DNA of 64,000 bases from Allobosea sp. Root483D1. GTDB taxonomy: Bacteria; Pseudomonadota; Alphaproteobacteria; Rhizobiales; Beijerinckiaceae. The translations under genes were made by a program, and so were the position numbers. The DNA lies in the NCBI RefSeq assembly GCF_001429505.1, contig NZ_LMJW01000004.1:262835-326834 (forward strand), read 5' to 3'. The notes under the pieces were generated by a model. That model saw only the letters and a list, made by a program, of their open reading frames with translations. It was not told where the DNA came from and did not search any database. Position 1 is the stretch's first letter, and every line of letters begins with the position of its first letter. Of the stretch, positions 52,296 to 60,579 are shown one piece after another.

Positions 52296-54658
52296 GCGTC
52301 CTGCCTCGAAGCGGTGTCCGCCGTGGTGCCGCCGGTGAGCGCGGTGCCCCAATGATGATCGAGCCCGGTCAGCGCGGCGGCGGCGGCGAGATAGCGCGGC
52401 AGCATGTCGCCGCTGCCGGCCCTGAGCCGGCGATAGGCGGCGCCGAAGCCGGTGTCCCGCAAGTCGGCGAGGGCCTTTCCGGCAAAGGGCACGCTGGCGA
52501 AAGCGGAGTCGGCTTCGTGCCGGACCAACTGCGCCAGCAGGAGCCGGCCGTAGCCGTCGAGCGTCTCGCGCAGGGCCTTGTTGCGGGCGGTCCCTTCATC
52601 GGCGGGGCCGAGCAGCCCGTCGATCGCGGTCTTGAGCTCGGTCAGGGCCTGCGCGAGGCTTTCGATATGCGAGAGAGAGCCGGCGAAACTGCGGCTGGCC
52701 GCCGCGAGCCGCTGCGCGCCGCGCACGGGGTCGCCGCCGCGATGCGCGCGGGCCGCGAGCCCTTCCAGGCCGAGCGCCGCTTCCCAGCTCCGGATCAGAG
52801 CGGCGGCTGCGAGCGCCTGGTCGGCCTCGCGCCGCAGGACGGCGAAATGGCCGTGCAGCAGAACGATCTCGCCCGGGGTGAGCTCGCCGAGCCGGCGCGA
52901 CAGCTCGTCCGTGATTGCCGGCGACTGGCCGGATTGCTGCGCCGTCTCGGCGAGTTCGCTGCGCATGCGGGCGATCGCTTCGAGGCCGGGCGTCGGCTGC
53001 CGCTGTGGTCGCCGGCGCAGCTCGAGCAGCAAGGCATCGAGCGGCGACAGGCGTCGCTGCCCGCGTTGCGTCGCCGCCACCGCCACCGCCTGCTCTACCT
53101 CGGCTGCGAGCCCGGTCTCGATCCAGGTCTGATGAACGCTGGCGGCGACATCGTGCAGCAGCCGCATCGCGCGCCGGTCGTGCCCGGCCAGCGCCATCGC
53201 CTCGCGGGCGAGCGCCTGCGGCAGGTTGGGGTCCTCGTACCAGGCCAGCAGCCGCTCCAGCCCGGCCTCGTCCGGCCCCGATCCCGGCAAGGGCAGGACG
53301 AGCCTCGCGGCGCAGGCGCGCGCCGCGAGCCGAGGCTGCGCCAGCGCGCGCAGAAGCATGGCGACCTGCTCGGACAGCGAGCGCTCGCCGAGTTCGTCGA
53401 TCCGGTCCGGGTCGATCCCGCTCGTCCCCGCCAGCGCTTCCAGCAGGCCGGCCGGTGCGCCGGAGCTCTTGCTGCGTGCATCGAGCCGGGCGAGAGCTCC
53501 GGTCGGCGCCTGCGCCAGGCGCAGCGCGATCTCGCCGAGCAGGGCGCCGAGGCGCGCCGGCCTCGCCGTGCTCGTCGCGCGCCACAGGCCGTCGGCCAGT
53601 CGCCCCGCCGCGAGGGCAAGGTCGTCGTGCAGGGGTGCGGCGCCGCCTGCGACCGCGACGACGAGGGCGTTGCCGCCGCCCTGGCCGAGTGTCAGGCCGG
53701 TCGCGGCCGATGCCGTGTAGCGTGCGCCGTGCGGGACCGCGGCGAAGGCGCCCTCCCGCCAGCGCAGCGTCATCGGGCTGCCGCCGACCGCCTCGCTGTC
53801 GCCGTTCCAGACGAGCTGGCGACGCGGTTCGGAGAAGACGATGATGTCGTCGGCCTCGACCCAGTCGGGGAGTGAGAGCACGCCGCCCTCGGCCTCGGCG
53901 CGGGGGCGGAGCAGGCGGAAGCCGCGGCGCAGCGCGGCGACGCGGCCGAGCCCGGTCGCGTCGACATCGCGCTGATCGGCTGGGGAGGCCGCCAGCGTGT
54001 CGAGCTCGGCCTCGATGGCGAGCCGCAGGTCCTGATCGATCTGCGCGAGCGCCTGCCTGGCCTCGCGCATCGCCGCCGGGAGATGCGCCACCAGGAGGCC
54101 GTCCGCAGCCGCCTCGCCGGCATCGCCGGCAAAGGCGAGCGTCAGGCCGCCGCTCGCGCTGCGGCGCGCCGTCAGCGTTGTCGTCGCGGCGCGTTCGTCG
54201 TCCGGATGCAGGAAGGGGCCGGCCAGGAGCCGGTAGCCTTCCGCCTTCGAGCCGCTGGTGCGGTTCAGGCCGGAGGCCAGAAGCGCCGCGCCCAGCGCCG
54301 TCTCGGCCGGTCCTGTCTGCTCGGCGAGCCCGCCATCATCATCGCGATAGGCTTGCACCAGCGTCAGGCTTGCGGCGTTCCGGTCGGCCTCGGCGAGCGA
54401 CAGCCTGTCGTCGAGCTGCACCGGAATCGTGCCCAGCCGGCCATCGGGCTCGACCGTCACGGCATGGAGGGCGTGGCTCCCCGGAGGCAGGGTCGCGAAC
54501 AAAGGCGCCGTTCCGGCATCGGCGGCCGCGATCAGGCTGATGCGGCCGCTCGTCTCTTCGGCGGCAAGGAAGCGGGCTGGTGCGCTCTGCCGCCAGATCG
54601 CGGCGACATGGCGTGAGCCGTCCCAGATGATGGCGACGGGCGCCACGGAGGAAGTCAC
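52292..54658 (-). CDS. Large protein of unknown function coupled to the actin-like ATPase
   Basis: I do not recognise this 788-residue protein. It has no P-loop, signal peptide or clear membrane segment. The first 330 residues look beta-rich (SVAPVAIIWDGSRHVAAIWR), and the rest is rich in Ala/Leu/Arg helices, some of coiled-coil character near 560-700. Start 54658 (GTG, VTSSVAPVAII) is preferred; an in-frame extension to 54739 lacks family-like features. It overlaps the ATPase gene by four bases and probably forms a complex with it. It is not an obvious SrfC, which has a GTPase-like motif. Confidence 0.6.
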   Translation of the reverse strand: MTSSVAPVAIIWDGSRHVAAIWRQSAPARFLAAEETSGRISLIAAADAGTAPLFATLPPGSHALHAVTVEPDGRLGTIPVQLDDRLSLAEADRNAASLTLVQAYRDDDGGLAEQTGPAETALGAALLASGLNRTSGSKAEGYRLLAGPFLHPDDERAATTTLTARRSASGGLTLAFAGDAGEAAADGLLVAHLPAAMREARQALAQIDQDLRLAIEAELDTLAASPADQRDVDATGLGRVAALRRGFRLLRPRAEAEGGVLSLPDWVEADDIIVFSEPRRQLVWNGDSEAVGGSPMTLRWREGAFAAVPHGARYTASAATGLTLGQGGGNALVVAVAGGAAPLHDDLALAAGRLADGLWRATSTARPARLGALLGEIALRLAQAPTGALARLDARSKSSGAPAGLLEALAGTSGIDPDRIDELGERSLSEQVAMLLRALAQPRLAARACAARLVLPLPGSGPDEAGLERLLAWYEDPNLPQALAREAMALAGHDRRAMRLLHDVAASVHQTWIETGLAAEVEQAVAVAATQRGQRRLSPLDALLLELRRRPQRQPTPGLEAIARMRSELAETAQQSGQSPAITDELSRRLGELTPGEIVLLHGHFAVLRREADQALAAAALIRSWEAALGLEGLAARAHRGGDPVRGAQRLAAASRSFAGSLSHIESLAQALTELKTAIDGLLGPADEGTARNKALRETLDGYGRLLLAQLVRHEADSAFASVPFAGKALADLRDTGFGAAYRRLRAGSGDMLPRYLAAAAALTGLDHHWGTALTGGTTADTASRQDA

Positions 54659-54861
54659 GGAAACAGGCTCCGGGGAAGGCGAGCTGGGCGGGGCGACGTA
54701 AGCAGACCTTGCGCGATGGCCCGCCGTCTTGCAAGACATGCGCTCGGCTCGACCTTTTCGGTTCGGGCCAGATCTTGCGGCCGGCCGGCTGCACTTACGG
54801 AAACCTGCCGCGCCGGGCTGCCGACGATGGTCGGACCGGAGCCGAGACGGAGCGGGATGCG

Positions 54862-55434
54862 ATGACGGCAGAAACGGTTTGCTTCGCCGCGCTGCCGGCC
54901 GCCTTGCCCGCCGCGCTCGCCCAGGCGACCGCCGGCGAGGATGTCGCGCTGCGTCGCCTGGCGTTGTCGGAAGCCGCAGACGCGGAGGCGCAGGAGGTCG
55001 AGGCGAGCTTCATCGCGCCGCGCCTGCTGCCGCGGCTGTTCCGCGATCCGGCCCAGGCGGCTTCGCAGGCCCAGGCGGCCCTGCTGGGCGCCGGGCGGCT
55101 GATCATCCTTTTGCCGGTCGGGCGCTATGACGACGGCGTCTGGGCGCCGATCATCGAGCGGATCCTGTCGGGGCTGGATGCCGCGGCGGAACGGCCACGG
55201 GAGGTCGTCCTGGCCTGGAGCGGGGTCGAGCCCTTCCTGGCGCCGTTCGGCCGCCGGGCCCGGGAAGTCTGGAACGATCCGCGTCTCGCCCCCGGCCTGC
55301 TCGGCGTACTCGACCGGTCCGCCCGCTCGCTGCCGGCCGTGCTGGATACGGCTGCCAATGTCCGCCGCGGCCTGATCCGGTTCGAAGCGGCCGAGGATGA
55401 GGGGCCGGCGCGGGCGGCGCTGGCGCTTGCCTGA
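54862..55434 (+). CDS. Protein of unknown function inside the envelope locus
   Basis: The 190-residue protein shows no known motif. It is Ala/Leu/Arg-rich and looks alpha/beta (GAGRLIILLPVGRYDDGVWA near 83-102, VVLAWSGVEPFLAPFG near 124-139). There is no signal peptide or membrane helix. It runs on the plus strand, divergent from the 788-residue gene with 203 bp between them, and ends 17 bp before the convergent 609-residue gene. ATG 54862 is the first start after the promoter region; no strong ribosome binding site is visible. The length of open frame and codon usage support a real gene. Confidence 0.55.
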   Translation: MTAETVCFAALPAALPAALAQATAGEDVALRRLALSEAADAEAQEVEASFIAPRLLPRLFRDPAQAASQAQAALLGAGRLIILLPVGRYDDGVWAPIIERILSGLDAAAERPREVVLAWSGVEPFLAPFGRRAREVWNDPRLAPGLLGVLDRSARSLPAVLDTAANVRRGLIRFEAAEDEGPARAALALA

Positions 55435-55451
55435 GCGCATAGGCCGGCCGA

Positions 55452-57281
55452 TTACTTCCAGACCAGGGCGTTGGCGAGGTCGCGCCGGCCGCATTCCAGC
55501 GACATGGCGTTGACGGCGGCGCGGTAGCCCTGCAGCGAGTAGATCACATGGGCCGGCCGTCCGTCCGGTGCGGTGCCGCTGATCTCGAGCGTCGTGCCCC
55601 GGTTGTAGCCGGCGACGGCGTCCATATCGAGGATCGGCTGGCCGTTCGAGCCCTGCTTCGTCGGACGGATGAAGTTGCCGGCGGCGGTCGGGACGGCGTT
55701 GAGCCGACGCACGGCACTGCCACCTTCCCTGATCACGGCCTCGAAGGGCGTGCCCGGCTTGTAGTAGCGCTTGTCCTCGATCAGGTGCTGGAGATCGCCG
55801 CTGCCGCCGCTGCTTGCCTGCAGCAGGATGAACGGCGCCTGCTCGCGCCAGTAGCGCGGCCCGGCTTCCTGCGCCGCCGTATAGGCGAAGCAGGTGCGTT
55901 GGCCGGTGCGCGGATCCTCGGAGACGCTGGCGTACCAGTCCTGGAAGCGGCGCAGCAGCCTGCCCGGCGCTTCGGGCATCAGCATGTCCTTGGTGTCGAT
56001 CGCGCGCGCCCGGAGCTGGAAGTCCTGCGCGACGGGGCCGGCGCTGGCGACACGGATCGTGTACTCGCCCGGGCCGAGCTTGTAGCGCCGCAGGTTCGGC
56101 CGGCCCGGATTGGCGATGTGGATCGTCTTCATCGGCGCATTGTTGCGCCCGAGCACGTCGACGGGAACGGCCGGGTGAGGTCCGCGCACGCTAGCGGTCG
56201 GAATGTCGACCTCGACATAGGATTCCTGCGCCACCAGGAAGGGATATTGCTGCTGCGCACGGCCGCCTTCGATGCGTGCATTGATCCGCAGCGGCGTCTG
56301 GTCGAGCCGGGGCGTCACGCTTGTCGGGCCGAGGGCGGCCCATTGCTGCATCGTTGGCAGCTCGTCGAGCGTGACGACGCCGTCTTCCGAGACCGGCGTG
56401 GTATTGCGGCGGTTGACGCTGACCGAAAGGCGGTAGCCAAGTGGGCGCGCGTCGATCGTGACCATGCCGTCCCAACGCTTCTCCTCGTCGCCAGACGGGT
56501 CATGCGCGATGACGAGGGTGACATGACGCTCGGCCCGGATCTTGGTTTCCCTTTCCTCGGCATTCTGCCGGCTCAGGGCCCGGCGCATCTTGTCCGAGAA
56601 GAACTCGTACCAGCCCGGGCTGACCGGCAGCCCGCTCAGCATCCTGATCGAGAGCGTCAGCGGGTTCGAGGTGTCGACCGAAGCGGCCCAGACGCCGGCT
56701 GCGACCTTGTTGAAGAGCTCGTCCGTCGAGGTATATTCCTCGCCGATGAAGTCCTGCGAGACCGTGAAGGGGTCGAGGCTGGGCGAGCAGCTCTCATAGC
56801 CGTTCCAGCCGTGCGCCGAGAGATTGAAGCGCGTCGCGACGCCGGCCTTGTAGCCGGAGGCCCGGATCTCGAGCTGGATCTTGCTGAGCTGTTCCTTGTT
56901 GTCGCCTGCCAGCGGATTGTCGAGCACGCCGGTGTCGACGATGCCCTTGATCGGGTCGAGGTCGAGCCAGGGCGCCATCGTCACGCCCTGAATATTCGAG
57001 AATGCAGCCCGGATCTGCTGCATGATGTTGTTGCCCTGGTCGGTCGTGAACGCATCGCGCGTCGCCGGGCGCGAGGCGATGCCGACGGTGACCGGCAGCT
57101 TGAGCTGCGGGCATTGCTGCTGGATGCGCTGCCAGAGCAGTTGCGCGGCCGAACCGAAGGGGTTGTACGGGTCGAAGCCGGGCATGATCTGCGTCTGCGC
57201 CGTAGCCTCCACCGGCGGCACTGCTATGAGGCAGGCAACCGTCAGACAGAGGATTCGTTTGGTCAGCGCTTTCGCAATCAT
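55452..57281 (-). CDS. Large exported protein of unknown function
   Basis: The 609-residue protein begins with a signal peptide (MIAKALTKRILCLTVACLIA, cut near ATAQ at residue 29). The mature N-terminal part (about 45-160) has repeated alpha/beta pattern, LPVTVGIASRPATRDAFTTD and IRAAFSNIQGVTMAP, faintly like CsgG/TolB-type outer-membrane accessory proteins. The middle is beta-rich and the C-terminal third contains CFAYTAAQEAGPRYWREQAP, slightly like invasion-associated IalB-type domains. None of these is certain. It is the upstream neighbour of the ATPase block on the minus strand, 67 bp from the lipoprotein gene. Confidence 0.6.
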   Translation of the reverse strand: MIAKALTKRILCLTVACLIAVPPVEATAQTQIMPGFDPYNPFGSAAQLLWQRIQQQCPQLKLPVTVGIASRPATRDAFTTDQGNNIMQQIRAAFSNIQGVTMAPWLDLDPIKGIVDTGVLDNPLAGDNKEQLSKIQLEIRASGYKAGVATRFNLSAHGWNGYESCSPSLDPFTVSQDFIGEEYTSTDELFNKVAAGVWAASVDTSNPLTLSIRMLSGLPVSPGWYEFFSDKMRRALSRQNAEERETKIRAERHVTLVIAHDPSGDEEKRWDGMVTIDARPLGYRLSVSVNRRNTTPVSEDGVVTLDELPTMQQWAALGPTSVTPRLDQTPLRINARIEGGRAQQQYPFLVAQESYVEVDIPTASVRGPHPAVPVDVLGRNNAPMKTIHIANPGRPNLRRYKLGPGEYTIRVASAGPVAQDFQLRARAIDTKDMLMPEAPGRLLRRFQDWYASVSEDPRTGQRTCFAYTAAQEAGPRYWREQAPFILLQASSGGSGDLQHLIEDKRYYKPGTPFEAVIREGGSAVRRLNAVPTAAGNFIRPTKQGSNGQPILDMDAVAGYNRGTTLEISGTAPDGRPAHVIYSLQGYRAAVNAMSLECGRRDLANALVWK

Positions 57282-57348
57282 CTCGGTTCGATACTCATGA
57301 GGTCCCCCCTCGCGAACGAGGGAGGACCGGTTCTCGCTTCGCCGCGGC

Positions 57349-57804
57349 TCAGATGCCGGACGCTTCGTTGGTCGCCAGATTGACCTCGACCTGGTCGGTA
57401 CCGGCGGCCTTGCCCTCGCGGGTCACGGTGCGCTCGACGACGCGGATCTTCTGACCCTGGCTGTTGTTGTAGGTCCGCACGGTGCGGGCGCGGACGGTGA
57501 CGTTCTGGCCGCTCGAATTGCGGAAGCGCTGGGTGTTCGAGCCGCCCGAGCGCGCGGCGATGTAAGCCGCCTCGCGAGCGCGCTCCTTCTCGATCGCGTC
57601 GGCGATGACCAGGCCGGCAACGCCGCCGATCAAAGCGCCGATCAGGGCGCCGCGGCCGCCGCCGACTGCGCCGCCGATCAGGGCGCCGGCGCCGGCGCCG
57701 AGCGCGCCGCCCGCAGCGACACGCTCTTGCGACCCGGTGCAGCCGCCGAGCAGGAGCGCGCCTGCGACGAGGATGGTTCCGGCCTTCATGGTCTTGGCAT
57801 GCAT
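57349..57804 (-). CDS. Glycine-zipper outer-membrane lipoprotein (SmpA/SlyB-like)
   Basis: The 151-residue protein has a lipoprotein signal peptide ending in LLLGGC (cysteine at residue 22), so it is lipidated and lies in the membrane facing the periplasm. A long glycine zipper follows (about 30-65: GGALGAGAGALIGGAVGGGR and on), then a helical and beta C-terminal region. Start 57804 is preferred because GGGGTGACGTG precedes it; ATG 57789 is also possible. Such proteins stabilise the outer membrane or form oligomers. It lies 67 bp upstream of the 609-residue gene and may share its transcript. Confidence 0.82.
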   Translation of the reverse strand: MHAKTMKAGTILVAGALLLGGCTGSQERVAAGGALGAGAGALIGGAVGGGRGALIGALIGGVAGLVIADAIEKERAREAAYIAARSGGSNTQRFRNSSGQNVTVRARTVRTYNNSQGQKIRVVERTVTREGKAAGTDQVEVNLATNEASGI

Positions 57805-58169
57805 CACGTCACCCCAGTAAAGGTTGTTTTCCAAAATCCATGGCGCCTGCAATCTGGCAACTCTTGCATCCGGCAGAGCCAGTTTCGCAAAACCCGGGCA
57901 AGACCATACGGCGCCACACCCGGCATCTCTTCCATATTGGCCATTTCTGGGCAAGGGCTAGCGCAGTTTGTGACAATTCCGGCAATCTTTAAAATGTTCG
58001 CAAGCCAGAGTTCGCCCCGGAAGCCAAGAAAAACCGGGACTGTCGGGCTGCCGCACAGCCGCTGCTCGGTCGCATCGGCCATCGGCGGCATGACATCTTT
58101 AAAAACGCGGGGTTCATCTTTAATACTTTTCCGGCAGCTGTGGTTAATTCGCCTCGGTCCGCTGCCTCC
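57805..58169. other. 365-bp intergenic region, AT-richer than its surroundings
   Basis: The region between the P450 stop and the lipoprotein start has lower GC than the rest of the window. It contains three copies of ATCTTTAA (58086-58120 area and 57987). It should carry the lipoprotein promoter. An open frame of 95 codons exists here but looks spurious. No terminator hairpin for the P450 gene was recognised. Confidence 0.4.
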
Positions 58170-59594
58170 TTACCGCGATGAGCGACGCACCGTCACACGC
58201 ATTGGCATGCCTCGGCTCGGGCGCAACGTGATGCGCTGGACCGGCATCGGCGCCTCCTCGCCGGCATGGTCGAAGCGCAGTCGCCGCAACAGCGTAGCCA
58301 GGACGATCACCGCCTCGACCATGGCGAATTGCTGGCCGATGCAGACCCTCGGGCCGGCGCCGAAGGGCAGATAGGCATAGCGGGAGATCGTTTCGCGCGC
58401 GCCAGGCAGGAAGCGCTCCGGCCGGAAACGATCGGGGGCTTCCCAGAGCGTTTCGTGCCGATGCAGCAGATAGGGCGAGATCACCACCAGCGCGCCCTTC
58501 GGTATGACGCATGCGCCTGCCGCGTCGTCCGCCAGCGCCGTGCGCGACAGGGAGGGCACTGGTGGATAGAGCCGCATCGCCTCCTCGATCACGGCGCGGG
58601 TGAGCGCAAGGCGCTCGCCCGCCAGGGCCGCGGCCGCGAGATCTTCGCCGGCGGCATCGATCTCGGCCTCGAGCGCGTCGCGCACATCCGGCGAGAGCGA
58701 TATCAGAAAGAGCGACCAGGTCAGGGCGTTGGCGGTGGTCTCGTGGCCGGCGCCGATGAAGGTGACGATGTTCGCGCCGACCTCTTCCTCGCTCAGCCCG
58801 GTCCCGGTCTCGGGATCGCGTGCAGCGAGCAGGGCGTCGAGCAGGTCAGGCTTCTCCGGCCGCCAGCTGCCGCCGGCGTGCAACGCCTGCCGCTCGGCGA
58901 TGATCGCCTTAACCTGGGCCTCGAAGAAGGTGATCGCCGGTCGCGCCATCCAGCGGCCGATGCGCGGCAGCCAGGCCGGCGCGCCGAGCACGTCGAGCGG
59001 GTCGATCCGCCCCTGCGTCTCGAAATAGCGGGTCAGCGCCTTGCCGAAGGCGTCGGCGCCGCCGGCGATCGCGTTCGAGAACATCGTCTCGGCCAGGATG
59101 TCGTAGGTCACGCGGGTCATGTCCGCGGAGATGTCGACGATGCGGCCGCTGCGTCGGCGGGCCATGCGCTCGGCGGTTCGCTCGGCCGGCCCCGTCATGC
59201 GCTGCGCCAGCGCCGTGACCGAGCGCGGCGTGAACAGCGGCGCCAGGGTCCGCCGGGCCCGTTTCCAGGCGTCGCCCTCCGCCGTCAGCAGCCCTTCGCC
59301 GAGCCCGGGCGCCAGGACGGTGCGCTGGAGATCGTCCTTTCGGTAATTGGCCGCGTTCTCGACCAGGACATGGCGGACGACCTCCGGGTCGGAGACGACC
59401 ACGCCATAGCCGAACAGGCCTTCGCCGGCGACGATCGGCTCGCGGAAATGCCGCGTCCGCCAGATCGTCAGCGGATTGCGGCGCAGGCGCAGCAGCAGTT
59501 CGAGCCGACCGAACTCATGTTCTTCCGGCACGGGGGCCGGTGGGCGGCGCCGGCGTGCATGGGCGGCCGGCGCGGCTGCATCCACTGCAATCAT
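58170..59594 (-). CDS. Cytochrome P450
   Basis: The 474-residue protein is a soluble bacterial haem monooxygenase. It shows the I-helix oxygen-binding segment FIGAGHETTANALTWSLFLI near 292-311, the ExxR motif in IEEAMRLYPPVP near 355-366, the PxRF element DRFRPERFLPG, and the haem-binding PFGAGPRVCIGQQFAM with the cysteine ligand near 420. No membrane anchor is present. Substrate and redox partners are unknown; none lies nearby. Start 59594 is set by AAGGAGAGAGCC just upstream. It is divergent from a 93-residue gene with a palindrome between them. Confidence 0.94.
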   Translation of the reverse strand: MIAVDAAAPAAHARRRRPPAPVPEEHEFGRLELLLRLRRNPLTIWRTRHFREPIVAGEGLFGYGVVVSDPEVVRHVLVENAANYRKDDLQRTVLAPGLGEGLLTAEGDAWKRARRTLAPLFTPRSVTALAQRMTGPAERTAERMARRRSGRIVDISADMTRVTYDILAETMFSNAIAGGADAFGKALTRYFETQGRIDPLDVLGAPAWLPRIGRWMARPAITFFEAQVKAIIAERQALHAGGSWRPEKPDLLDALLAARDPETGTGLSEEEVGANIVTFIGAGHETTANALTWSLFLISLSPDVRDALEAEIDAAGEDLAAAALAGERLALTRAVIEEAMRLYPPVPSLSRTALADDAAGACVIPKGALVVISPYLLHRHETLWEAPDRFRPERFLPGARETISRYAYLPFGAGPRVCIGQQFAMVEAVIVLATLLRRLRFDHAGEEAPMPVQRITLRPSRGMPMRVTVRRSSR

Positions 59595-59750
59595 GGCTCT
59601 CTCCTTGCAGAGTCGAAGCCGAACGGGCCTGGCCGATCGGAACCGGTTCTGAAGGCAACAATCTCGTTCCGGTTTGAGACATTCCGAAGGCGCAAGCCGC
59701 GTGCCAACCGTCCTGCGATTGTTGCATTGCAGAGAATAATCCACGCAATC

Positions 59751-59765
59751 TTGTGCAGTGCACAA
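59751..59765. promoter_or_regulatory. Palindromic operator candidate upstream of the 93-residue gene
   Basis: TTGTGCAGTGCACAA is a perfect palindrome around a central G, 35 bp upstream of the start at 59801. TTGCATTGCAG lies 20 bp further upstream and shares the TGCA core. Paired sites of this form suggest binding of a dimeric regulator that could act on this gene and the divergent P450. Confidence 0.5.
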
Positions 59766-59800
59766 TAAGTGTTACTTTAGGCGTCCAAGGAGCCACCGAG

Positions 59801-60082
59801 ATGCCCGAGTACAAGAATCCTCCCCCGCGCGTCCTGCGCCCCCGCGTCGAACTGCCGACCCTCGAAGAGGCGGTGACGGCGGCGCAGTGCATGAGCGATT
59901 CGCCGGAGCAGCAGGCCGAGCTCGCCGCCCAGCTCATGGGCGTTACCGTCGCCGAGGTCGTGCCGCTGATCCGCAAGGCCGCGCACCGCACCACCGTGAT
60001 GACGCCGAACCGTTCGGTCGTCGTGGTCCGCCGGCCGAGCCGCACCTTCTCGCCGCGCCTCGCCGAGGCGATGCGGCGCTGA
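59801..60082 (+). CDS. Small basic protein of unknown function
   Basis: The 93-residue protein begins MPEYKNPPPRVLRPRVELPT. A helical part, LEEAVTAAQCMSDSPEQQAE and LAAQLMGVTVAEVVPLIRKA, is followed by a basic end rich in Arg/Val (SVVVVRRPSRTFSPRLAEAM). No membrane segment or known motif is seen. CAAGGAGCCACCGAG precedes the ATG, and a strong terminator follows, so it is a well-formed single-gene unit. Function is unknown; the basic tail could contact nucleic acid. Confidence 0.75.
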   Translation: MPEYKNPPPRVLRPRVELPTLEEAVTAAQCMSDSPEQQAELAAQLMGVTVAEVVPLIRKAAHRTTVMTPNRSVVVVRRPSRTFSPRLAEAMRR

Positions 60083-60112
60083 ACGGCGCACAGCATTCTT
60101 TCGATATCTGCG

Positions 60113-60151
60113 AGCGCCGGAGGCCTGGATAGGCCTCCGGCGCTTTGCTTT
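60113..60151 (+). terminator. Rho-independent terminator between the 93-residue gene and cueR
   Basis: AGCGCCGGAGGCCT and AGGCCTCCGGCGCT form a 14-bp perfect stem around GGAT, followed by TTGCTTTG on the plus strand. It lies between convergent genes and may serve both. Confidence 0.85.
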
Positions 60152-60186
60152 GCAGGCCGCGGGACGGCGCGGTGGGCAGGATATGC

Positions 60187-60579
60187 TCAGTTCGACGAGC
60201 CGATCTTGTCGAGGATCGGGCAATCCGGTCGCTGGTCGCCATGGCAATGGCTGGCAAGATGGCGCAGCGTCGCCGCCATCGCCTGCAGCGCCGCGGCCTT
60301 CTCCTCAAGCTCCGCGACATGCTTCAGCGCCAGCGTCTTCACATCGACGCTCGCCCGCGAGCGGTCGCGCCAGAGCGCCAGCAGCGAGCCCGTCTCCTCG
60401 ACCGAGAAACCGAGGCTGCGGGCGCGGCGCACGAAGCGCAAGGTGTGGACGTTCGGCTCGGCATAGACCCGGTAGCCAGAATGCGAGCGCGCCGGCGGCT
60501 CGATCAGTCCGATCTGCTCGTAGTAGCGGATCATCTTGGCGCTGACGCCGGAGGCTTCGGCAGCTTGTCCGATATTCAT
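60187..60579 (-). CDS. cueR: Copper-responsive MerR-family regulator CueR
   Basis: CueR activates copper-efflux genes by twisting a promoter with a long spacer when it binds Cu(I). The 130-residue protein begins [20 protein letters not shown], a MerR helix-turn-helix, with [20 protein letters not shown] next and a long dimerisation helix. The Cu-binding cysteines are Cys112 and Cys120 in [11 protein letters not shown], the same numbers as in E. coli CueR. It overlaps copA by four bases at its start, so it is expressed from the copA promoter and autoregulated. Confidence 0.95.
   Translation of the reverse strand: MNIGQAAEASGVSAKMIRYYEQIGLIEPPARSHSGYRVYAEPNVHTLRFVRRARSLGFSVEETGSLLALWRDRSRASVDVKTLALKHVAELEEKAAALQAMAATLRHLASHCHGDQRPDCPILDKIGSSN

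Noticed and set aside
50100..52355. 751-codon open frame antisense to the actin-like ATPase gene
   Set aside because: The ATPase strand has intact motifs and coupled neighbours; the antisense product has no family features.
52292..54658. Assignment of the 788-residue protein as SrfC
   Set aside because: SrfC-type proteins carry a GTPase-like P-loop, and none is visible here.
57804..58091. Possible 95-residue protein upstream of the lipoprotein
   Set aside because: It lies in an AT-richer intergenic region, has no ribosome binding site, and its end runs into the lipoprotein leader; composition is unlike that of real neighbours.
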